DNA of 38,079 nt from an uncultured Methanomicrobiales archaeon. Its GTDB lineage: Archaea > Halobacteriota > Methanomicrobia > Methanomicrobiales > Methanospirillaceae. Both the position numbers and the translations under genes were made by a program. The DNA lies in the NCBI GenBank assembly GCA_903828975.1, contig CAIKOD010000028.1, forward strand, positions 1 through 38,079, given 5' to 3'. Shown piece after piece: positions 32,730 to 38,079 of this stretch; positions within the stretch are counted from its first letter, which is position 1; every line of letters begins with the position of its first letter. Under the pieces are notes generated by a model. It saw only the letters and a list, made by a program, of their open reading frames with translations. It did not search any database and was not told where the DNA came from.

Positions 32730-32990
32730 TCAGGAGTCAGTGAGGCACTGCTCAATAAAGGATTTGTCTATGATACCGCCTGGGAACAGGTCATTACCCA
32801 TGTAAAATCTTTCTTTTACCTGTAAAACCGGGGCTCTCGCATGAGAGAGTCCACGGTTGCGGAGGTCATGGATGGCCTGGGTGCTCCCGAGATACACCTC
32901 TTCAAATGAGATATTGTTATCCCACAGTTCCTGTTTCAGGTGATTGGAGTGTTCACAGGAATCGAGGCAGAATACTTTTATGGTTTTCAT
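32730..32990 (-). CDS. Glutaredoxin-like protein with CxxS motif
   Basis: The 86-residue protein has a thioredoxin/glutaredoxin-like layout: MKTIKVFCLDSCEHSNHLKQ, then HDLRNRGLSHARAPVLQVKE, the cis-Pro strand. The active site reads CEHS (C12, S15), with an extra Cys at 8 giving CLDSC. Absence of the second Cys of CxxC suggests monothiol chemistry, or a C8-C12 pair. ATG at 32990 is chosen; AGTGAT upstream is SD-like and overlaps a GTG. The partner is unknown. Confidence 0.75.
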   Translation of the reverse strand: MKTIKVFCLDSCEHSNHLKQELWDNNISFEEVYLGSTQAIHDLRNRGLSHARAPVLQVKERFYMGNDLFPGGIIDKSFIEQCLTDS

Positions 32991-32999
32991 TGGTATCAC

Positions 33000-33312
33000 T
33001 GGTTCCCGGTGGTGTGATATTTTCCGGCATTTTTTTCTGGTGCGTGGGGTTCAGAGCCCGGACATCTCATCCATGTCCCATGATCCCGGTCCCGGACAAC
33101 AGACCCCTGATGATATTCGCAGGAACAATTGAACCGTATGGAACCGGAACGATAGAACAAAAAACGGATGACTTATTTTCCAAATATTGGTGATAATTAC
33201 TGATGAATGTTATCCTCCTGCGTTGCAACCCTGTTGTTAAGATCCCGTTGGTATCATGTGTGCTCGCTCGAAATGCGAATCCCTATATATCAATGTGTTA
33301 AATATGGAATCC
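33000..33312. other. Intergenic region with the promoter of the small membrane protein
   Basis: No gene-like frame is seen between the glutaredoxin-like gene and the membrane protein. A TATA box CTATATATC lies at 33283-33291, about 25-29 nt before ATG 33313, which predicts a leaderless transcript. Confidence 0.45.
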
Positions 33313-33579
33313 ATGACTGAAAATGTTCCAAAACCGGCACCACTCAGGATTGTTGCAGGGGTGATCCTCGGTATATTTGCAGGATTTTTTATATTTTTTG
33401 CTATTTCGCTTCTGATCGGGATGATTAACAACCTTCTTGGGACATCACTTTCAATGAGCATGAAATTCAATGAGGATATCTGGAGTGCAGTCCTCCTGGC
33501 AGTAATCATAATTGCCTGTACCGCGGGGGTAGTATGGCTAATCTATAAAACTCCTCCAACGCCTGAATCGGAAGACTGA
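33313..33579 (+). CDS. Small two-helix membrane protein
   Basis: The 88-residue protein has an N-terminal polar segment (MTENVPKPAPLR), a Gly/Phe-rich helix (IVAGVILGIFAGFFIFFAIS), a short loop with LGTSLSMSMKFNED, and a second helix (AVLLAVIIIACTAGVVWLIY). It ends with a Pro/Glu tail. The start at 33313 fits a leaderless message from the TATA box at 33284-33290; ATG 33304 is the alternative. Family is not recognised. Confidence 0.65.
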   Translation: MTENVPKPAPLRIVAGVILGIFAGFFIFFAISLLIGMINNLLGTSLSMSMKFNEDIWSAVLLAVIIIACTAGVVWLIYKTPPTPESED

Positions 33580-33806
33580 TCAGTGTCAGCCGGAGCACAT
33601 CCAAGAGCCCTGCAGGGATCCCCCGGGATGCCAGGGCAAGTCATCATTTTTTCATGCCGTCTGTTTTTGACCCCTGCATATTCATGCAAAAACCTCTCTT
33701 AATGAATGCCGGGCTAAAAGGATACCATATCATAAAGGGGAATCATACAGCAGAATTATTTTCCCACAGATTCAATGAGTACCAGAAGGTAACATGGTGA
33801 ACCTGG

Positions 33807-34370
33807 ATGTCCGAACAAAATAGCCCTGGTACTCTGGCCTCAGTAACGTTCAGAACGATTGCCCATTTTTATGATTCTGATGACCCTTCCCCGGAATATG
33901 ACCGTGAACTTACCGATCGTGCAGAAAATGCGATAGTCCTCTCTGTCCTTGACGTTCCCGACAAAAAAATTTCACCAATCTGTGACCATATCGAACTTCA
34001 GTTCCCTTCATCCGATCTCACTCCTGAACGGCAGGCAGCGATTGTTTCTGCAACGAGGTCGCATTTTAAAAACCGATCAGCTGAGATAAAAAGAAGCGGC
34101 ATCCTGACTACCAGGGTCGGGTTACGGGAGGTCTGGCTCACAATCGGTGTCGCAATTCCCTCCTTTATCGGGATTGCACTATTAACCGAGTTTCCGCATG
34201 TTGCCCCTGCAGTTATTGCACTCAACATCCTCGTGATTTTCTGCTGGGTGGTAATCTGGCAGCCATTCCAGTCTCTGGTCTTTGACCGGTGGACCCTCGC
34301 GGAAAAATCAAAAGTGTACCGGCAGATTGCAGATATGGATATCAGGGTAATTCCGTCTGGGGAAGAATAG
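33807..34370 (+). CDS. Uncharacterised protein with a two-helix membrane segment
   Basis: The 187-residue protein has a soluble N-terminal part (about 1-105: TFRTIAHFYDSDDPSPEYDR, NAIVLSVLDVPDKK, HIELQFPSSDLTPERQAAIV). Two close membrane helices follow (LTIGVAIPSFIGIALLTEF and AVIALNILVIFCWVVIWQPF), then a short cytoplasmic tail (DRWTLAEKSKVYRQIADMDI). The start ATG follows GGTGA by 6 nt. I do not recognise the family; the layout suggests a membrane-associated accessory protein. Confidence 0.7.
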   Translation: MSEQNSPGTLASVTFRTIAHFYDSDDPSPEYDRELTDRAENAIVLSVLDVPDKKISPICDHIELQFPSSDLTPERQAAIVSATRSHFKNRSAEIKRSGILTTRVGLREVWLTIGVAIPSFIGIALLTEFPHVAPAVIALNILVIFCWVVIWQPFQSLVFDRWTLAEKSKVYRQIADMDIRVIPSGEE

Positions 34371-34385
34371 CCCAGGGGGAGGTTG

Positions 34386-34736
34386 TCACTTCCTCCCATG
34401 GCGGCGTGTGGTGATTTCCACAATCTTCTCCCTGCACCGCTCCGCTTCATCCGTCCTCCCAATCCTTTCAAATGTGACAGAAATATTGTTCCAGGCATCA
34501 AGGTTATCGGGATCGATTTCTATGGCATTTGCGTAACATTTGAGTGCCAGGGAATAGTGCCCTTCCCGGACTACCGTATTTCCAACTGTTATCCACACCG
34601 TGGCATCGCTAGCAACCGCCCGGAAAAGCGGGTTAATAAGGAATAACTTCATCCTGCTGAAGCTATCGGGCGACAACCTGTCCGTGCCGTGCAGGTTCGT
34701 GATGAGGACGAGCAGGTCGTGGTCCATTGATGGCAT
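34386..34736 (-). CDS. TPR-repeat protein
   Basis: The 116-residue protein has one clear TPR (AVASDATVWITVGNTVVREG, HYSLALKCYANAIEIDPDNL) and most of a second (DAWNNISVTFERIGRTDEAE). It ends in a short basic tail. It is likely a scaffold for protein contacts. The ATG at 34727 is also possible. It is convergent with the membrane protein upstream, 15 bp apart. Confidence 0.75.
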   Translation of the reverse strand: MPSMDHDLLVLITNLHGTDRLSPDSFSRMKLFLINPLFRAVASDATVWITVGNTVVREGHYSLALKCYANAIEIDPDNLDAWNNISVTFERIGRTDEAERCREKIVEITTRRHGRK

Positions 34737-35084
34737 ATGAAAAATTCATCCCTCAAACCATATAGACTAGTACTAAACAGTGTAACGGGCCCTGTACTGG
34801 TGGATGATCCTTCACGTTTCCCGATTAAAATTATAAGAAGTATCCTGGAATTAAAATGGTACTCGTATATGCGGTTTTTGGTCCTCGTTGACCATTCCGG
34901 GGTAGACTTTCCTGTATAGTTCATGAAGATCACAAACGGGCCGCAAGACCCCTATGCGAAAAAACAGCTGACTGGCTTCTGGGAGACGAAAGTCCGGGCG
35001 GTCCCCGGTTACGGGTGCGTCCCCCCGGGAACCTTAAAAAAATACCTTTTCGTTAATTATAAATCCTGTATTATCACATTCCGA
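34737..35084. other. Intergenic region with the promoter of a leaderless small gene
   Basis: A short plus-strand frame at 34737-34919 abuts the TPR start and has no SD, so I do not call it. TTATAAAT at 35057-35064 lies about 25 nt before ATG 35085. Nothing else is recognisable. Confidence 0.4.
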
Positions 35085-35273
35085 ATGATAACAATGGATT
35101 GGATTGCTCTTATCGCATTTATAGTTGGTATTATCCTGGTCATCCTGGGGATTGCCTTCCTGTTTAACCTGTCTGCAATTATGCTCTTCTTTGAGAAAAT
35201 TATCGGGTTCCTATGTATCCTTCTTGGGGTAGTAGCACTTTTTTTTGGATGGAAACTGGTAAAAAGTGTGTGA
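35085..35273 (+). CDS. Small two-helix membrane protein
   Basis: The 62-residue protein comprises two helices (IALIAFIVGIILVILGIAFL and EKIIGFLCILLGVVALFFGW) and a short basic end. The ATG at 35085 is placed exactly where a TATA box at 35057-35064 predicts a leaderless start; ATG 35094 is the alternative. An open frame extends 54 codons upstream, but it crosses the promoter. Family is not recognised. Confidence 0.6.
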   Translation: MITMDWIALIAFIVGIILVILGIAFLFNLSAIMLFFEKIIGFLCILLGVVALFFGWKLVKSV

Positions 35274-35294
35274 TCCGGGAGCCCTGACACCATA

Positions 35295-36956
35295 CTATTT
35301 TTTTGCCAGTGTTGCGTACAAGGCTGCGATCCCGATAATGATCGCGATGAAATATACCATGAAGACGGCATAGAAGAGGTTCCCCATGATCACTGTACCT
35401 GATGCGAGGGCGTGAACCACGATCGAAGAACCTATAACGATTGCAGCGATAATCACCGATACCATTACCCTCCCCGACGCCTGCTGGATACTGGTGGAGA
35501 GGGTCTTCATGTCGTCGACTTCGACCTCTAGTTTGAAATCCCCTTTTCCAAGGGTGTTGAGCGTATGGTTAATTGCCTTCGGGATGTTCATGACGCCCTC
35601 TGCCATTTCCATGAACGAGAGCGGGAGTTTTTTCAGGGTATCGGGCGAGAGATAACTACCCTCAATAATCTCGTCGAAATAAGGTTTTACTCTCTGGTTA
35701 AAATTGAACCCCGGGTCCAGTTTTACCGCAACGGCAAAGATCATCCAGATGACTTTCAGCACCATCATCAGCGAACCCGGTACCGCCACGTTATATTTCT
35801 GCATGATTTTTGGCAGGGAATCCATGGCACTCCCGACATTCAGCTGACCGAGTTCAGAAGTCTGGTACTCACGGAGGGCGGCGTAGAGTTCGTCTTTTAA
35901 CGGCTCGATATCTTCAGGCCGAAATTCGAGCCCGAGCTTTTCGAAACATTCGATGAGAGTATCGACGTCGCACCCGACGATAGACATCAGTACCTTGATG
36001 AAGATCTTGCGTCGTTCCGGCCGGATAAGGACGACCATCCCGAAGTCAAGGAATATCAGCCGGCCTTCGGGGGAGACGAGGAGGTTACCAGGGTGAGGGT
36101 CGGCATGGAAGAACCCGTCCCTAAATATCTGCCTGATATATGCATGAAAACCAACATCCGCAATATGCACCGGCTCCACATTATACGCCTTGATGATTTC
36201 AACATCATCGATCCGGCACCCTTCTACGAATTCCATGGTGAGGACCTTTTCCCCGGAGTATTGCCAGAAGATCTTCGGGATTTTTATCTCCGGGATATCG
36301 GCCATACTGGCCGCAATAATCTCTGAATTCTTTCCTTCGTGGGTGAAATCAAGTTCTTTCCTGATCTGGACCGCAAACTCCTGCACCATGATCTTCGGGT
36401 TGAATACCCGGGCATCAGGTGAAAGTTTCTCGATCCGCTCGGCTAGGTTCTCGAAGAGCGGGAGATCGGTCTCGATTGCTTCCCTGATACCGGGGCGCTG
36501 GATTTTCACGGCGACAATGGTCCCGTCCCTGAGCACCGCCTTATGGACCTGTGATACGGAAGCTGCAGCAAATGGCTTCGTATCAAACTCCAGGAATACG
36601 TCCTCGATCGGACCGCAATATTCCTCAACGGTGGTACGGAGATCTTCGAATGGGACAGGGGGCACCTTGTCCTGAAGTTTTATCAGTTCCTCGTACATCT
36701 CGGGCGATATCATCTCACGCCTGGTAGAAAGGATCTGGCCGAATTTTACAAATGTCGGGCCCAGGTCCTCAAGCACGTGCCGCATGCGTTCATATACGGT
36801 CATACCACGGATTTGCGGGTGGAGCCTTGTACTGATATCCATGTTTCTGAGACCCGGTGAGAGGTCCTCGAGGAACGTGGAGACAAATCCCCATTCATAC
36901 AGGACCTCCGCGATCTCCTTATAGCGTTTCAGACTAACCCCGGTCTTCGTCTGCAT
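35295..36956 (-). CDS. AarF/UbiB (ABC1) family atypical kinase
   Basis: The 553-residue protein has the family signatures: KFGQ (71-74 within FVKFGQILSTR), the Ala-rich AAAS loop (130-133), invariant Lys in VAVKIQRP (K151), HADPHPGN (284-291) and LDFG (303-306). Two C-terminal membrane helices (about 500-520 and 525-548) anchor it. Proteins of this group act in isoprenoid quinone or lipid metabolism as atypical kinases or ATPases. In methanogens without ubiquinone the substrate is unclear, and membrane lipid or methanophenazine-like roles are only guesses. The Lys, HxDxHxxN and DFG residues look intact. Confidence 0.92.
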   Translation of the reverse strand: MQTKTGVSLKRYKEIAEVLYEWGFVSTFLEDLSPGLRNMDISTRLHPQIRGMTVYERMRHVLEDLGPTFVKFGQILSTRREMISPEMYEELIKLQDKVPPVPFEDLRTTVEEYCGPIEDVFLEFDTKPFAAASVSQVHKAVLRDGTIVAVKIQRPGIREAIETDLPLFENLAERIEKLSPDARVFNPKIMVQEFAVQIRKELDFTHEGKNSEIIAASMADIPEIKIPKIFWQYSGEKVLTMEFVEGCRIDDVEIIKAYNVEPVHIADVGFHAYIRQIFRDGFFHADPHPGNLLVSPEGRLIFLDFGMVVLIRPERRKIFIKVLMSIVGCDVDTLIECFEKLGLEFRPEDIEPLKDELYAALREYQTSELGQLNVGSAMDSLPKIMQKYNVAVPGSLMMVLKVIWMIFAVAVKLDPGFNFNQRVKPYFDEIIEGSYLSPDTLKKLPLSFMEMAEGVMNIPKAINHTLNTLGKGDFKLEVEVDDMKTLSTSIQQASGRVMVSVIIAAIVIGSSIVVHALASGTVIMGNLFYAVFMVYFIAIIIGIAALYATLAKK

Positions 36957-37070
36957 GAACTAGTAGTTGAGACCACACCGGGAATAAAAGTATCATTGAA
37001 TTTACTGGATTAATCCCACACCCTGTTTCTATTGATGAAGGACCTGTCTTGTGTTACCACTCTTTACAGC

Positions 37071-37080
37071 GATATAAATG
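37071..37080 (+). promoter_or_regulatory. TATA box of the YaaH-type gene
   Basis: GATATAAATG lies about 80-90 nt before the chosen ATG, leaving an mRNA leader of about 60 nt that contains the SD. Confidence 0.45.
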
Positions 37081-37158
37081 TGCTCGGGTAGAAGGAAATG
37101 ATCTTCCATATATACAATCTCACCCCACCATTGACTTTACTCAATGAGGAGTATTCTT

Positions 37159-37749
37159 ATGAGCGAACACGAGAGAGAGTCAGTTATTAAAATAAAGGAT
37201 ATCACTGCGGGGGCCGGGGCACTTGGTCTCCTTGGCTACGGGATGACCGGGGTCCTCCTCGGTCTTGTAAACGCCGGGTTGATTGAGGTTGGATCGATGA
37301 TCCTCGGCATGGTCATCTTTTATGGTGGGATCGCACAATTTGTTGCCGGTCTTATGGAGTGGAAGAAAGGGAATACCTACGGGATGGTGGCATATGCATC
37401 ATATGGGCTGTTCTGGTTCTCGTTCGGGGCCCTCCTCCTACTTCCTGTGCTCGGTCTTGCAAAGACTACCGGGGGTGCGGGTGCAATCGCTGCATACCTT
37501 GCATTGTGGGGTATTTTCACGACAATCCTGTTTATAGGTTCATTAAAGATGTCGAAAGCGCTTCAGTTTGTCCTTGGAACACTTGCCTTACTGTTCTTCC
37601 TGCTTGCAGCAGGGGCAGCAACCGGCAACAGCACTCTTACGGTGATCGGAGGATATGTGGGGATCATCAGCGGATTTGCGGCCATTTACACCGCATTTGC
37701 CCCTGTCTTAAATGATATTTATGGCAGGACCGTTGCACCACTTGGATGA
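37159..37749 (+). CDS. GPR1/FUN34/YaaH-family acetate/succinate transporter-like protein
   Basis: The 196-residue protein has six membrane segments, from AGALGLLGYGMTGVLLGLVN to GYVGIISGFAAIYTAFAPVL. It includes GLLGYGMTGVLLGL (the NPxPLGL-like N-terminal region), FYGGIAQFVAGLMEWKKGNT (family hallmark GG-x-Q-x-x-G) and ASYGLFWFSFG. Members conduct acetate or succinate; acetate uptake would fit a methanogen. The ATG at 37159 is chosen because the upstream ATG (37144) overlaps the SD GAGGAG. Confidence 0.9.
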   Translation: MSEHERESVIKIKDITAGAGALGLLGYGMTGVLLGLVNAGLIEVGSMILGMVIFYGGIAQFVAGLMEWKKGNTYGMVAYASYGLFWFSFGALLLLPVLGLAKTTGGAGAIAAYLALWGIFTTILFIGSLKMSKALQFVLGTLALLFFLLAAGAATGNSTLTVIGGYVGIISGFAAIYTAFAPVLNDIYGRTVAPLG

Positions 37750-37988
37750 TCGGAAAAAAGATACATCCAGTCCTTTTTTTAATTGCCGGTGTTTATGCAG
37801 GTCTTCGCAGCTCCCCGGTCTTATGTTCAAACAAACGTGTGTGGGTAAAATGTGGTTACCCCGGATGTAACGTGCTCCTGAATGAGGTTCACCCGTCACT
37901 ATGTCTTTCCTGCGTGGAAACAGCGACTAGCGCACGAGGCCATCTAAATTTGAGGGTAAAGCCTTTTCAATTTTATTCGTGCATCTGA
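37746..37988 (+). CDS. Possible small Cys-rich (zinc-ribbon-like) protein, uncertain
   Basis: This 80-residue frame starts with an ATG overlapping the stop of the YaaH-type gene by 4 bp. It contains KCGYPGCNVLLNEVHPSLCL then SC, a C-x4-C...C-x2-C arrangement like a small zinc ribbon. Against it: an oligo-T run (37774-37780) that would terminate the upstream transcript lies in its first third, and there is no SD. An internal GTG before WVKCGYPGC is a second possible start. I give this low weight. Confidence 0.25.
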   Translation: MIGKKIHPVLFLIAGVYAGLRSSPVLCSNKRVWVKCGYPGCNVLLNEVHPSLCLSCVETATSARGHLNLRVKPFQFYSCI

Positions 37989-38079
37989 TGTCATGAATTG
38001 CCAATCCACAGACTTTTGATTTTCATTACGATTTTGTTCCCATTTTTTAGTCTCATTTCTCAAAGTCTCCAAATTTTTC
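37989..38079. other. End of window, AT-rich, no gene seen
   Basis: The last 90 bp are AT-rich with several T-runs and carry no frame with start and SD. Confidence 0.3.

Noticed and set aside
1-38079. CRISPR arrays, tRNA, rRNA, SRP RNA
   Set aside because: I looked for regularly spaced short repeats, CCA-type tRNA features and SRP/RNase P consensus words and found none.

Overview
The window looks like chromosome of a methanogenic archaeon, most likely order Methanomicrobiales. This is inferred from an archaeal aIF1A, archaeal TATA boxes and Shine-Dalgarno (SD) sites, DUF3821/PEGA surface proteins, DUF4349 and threonine/proline-rich lipoproteins, flavoredoxin, an AarF/UbiB-type kinase and a YaaH-type carrier. 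No methanogenesis, rRNA or tRNA gene is visible, so the order-level call is not proven. Most genes are single transcription units of ordinary housekeeping, redox or surface type, separated by unusually long intergenic gaps.

Layout. 1-2.7 kb: a secreted protein with a near-perfect 159-bp tandem repeat (cut by the window edge), a DUF2178 membrane protein/XRE regulator operon, and a tandem pair of paralogous lipoproteins with identical promoter boxes. 2.8-9.6 kb: nitroreductase, DUF4349 lipoprotein, REC-PAS response regulator, a cardiolipin-synthase gene remnant, PHP phosphoesterase, HEAT-repeat protein, flavodoxin. 10-14.1 kb: a 981-residue zinc ribbon/PUA/PAPS-reductase/cysteine-desulfurase fusion, divergent from a TauE-type exporter. 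14.6-18.5 kb: STAS fusion protein, membrane-anchored Holliday-resolvase-like nuclease, small membrane protein, MazF-like protein, surface protein, YHS protein. 18.7-24.9 kb: aminotransferase, repeat surface protein, flavoredoxin, ferredoxin-linked aldo/keto reductase, AhpD-like protein, CDGSH protein. 25-30.3 kb: secreted glycosidase-like protein, DUF6125, aIF1A, DUF3821-PEGA protein, UspA. 30.4-38 kb: GNAT, HNH nuclease plus YgjP-type metallopeptidase, glutaredoxin-like protein, small membrane proteins, TPR protein, UbiB-type kinase, YaaH-type carrier.

The most unusual features are two. First, a family of non-coding, terminal-inverted-repeat elements (a MITE-like family) occurs as five copies plus one solo end. 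The complete copy is about 362 bp, has GGCTTTGTTGAAAC-type ends and strong internal hairpins, and lies mostly between convergent genes. Second, the sulfur-transfer fusion protein keeps an intact ATP-pyrophosphatase domain, but its desulfurase domain has Ala in place of the PLP-binding Lys and has lost the usual catalytic-Cys context. Also notable are a likely AUU start codon on the gene for initiation factor aIF1A, an in-frame TAG before the signal peptide of a DUF3821 protein, and a palindromic site overlapping the TATA box of the XRE operon.
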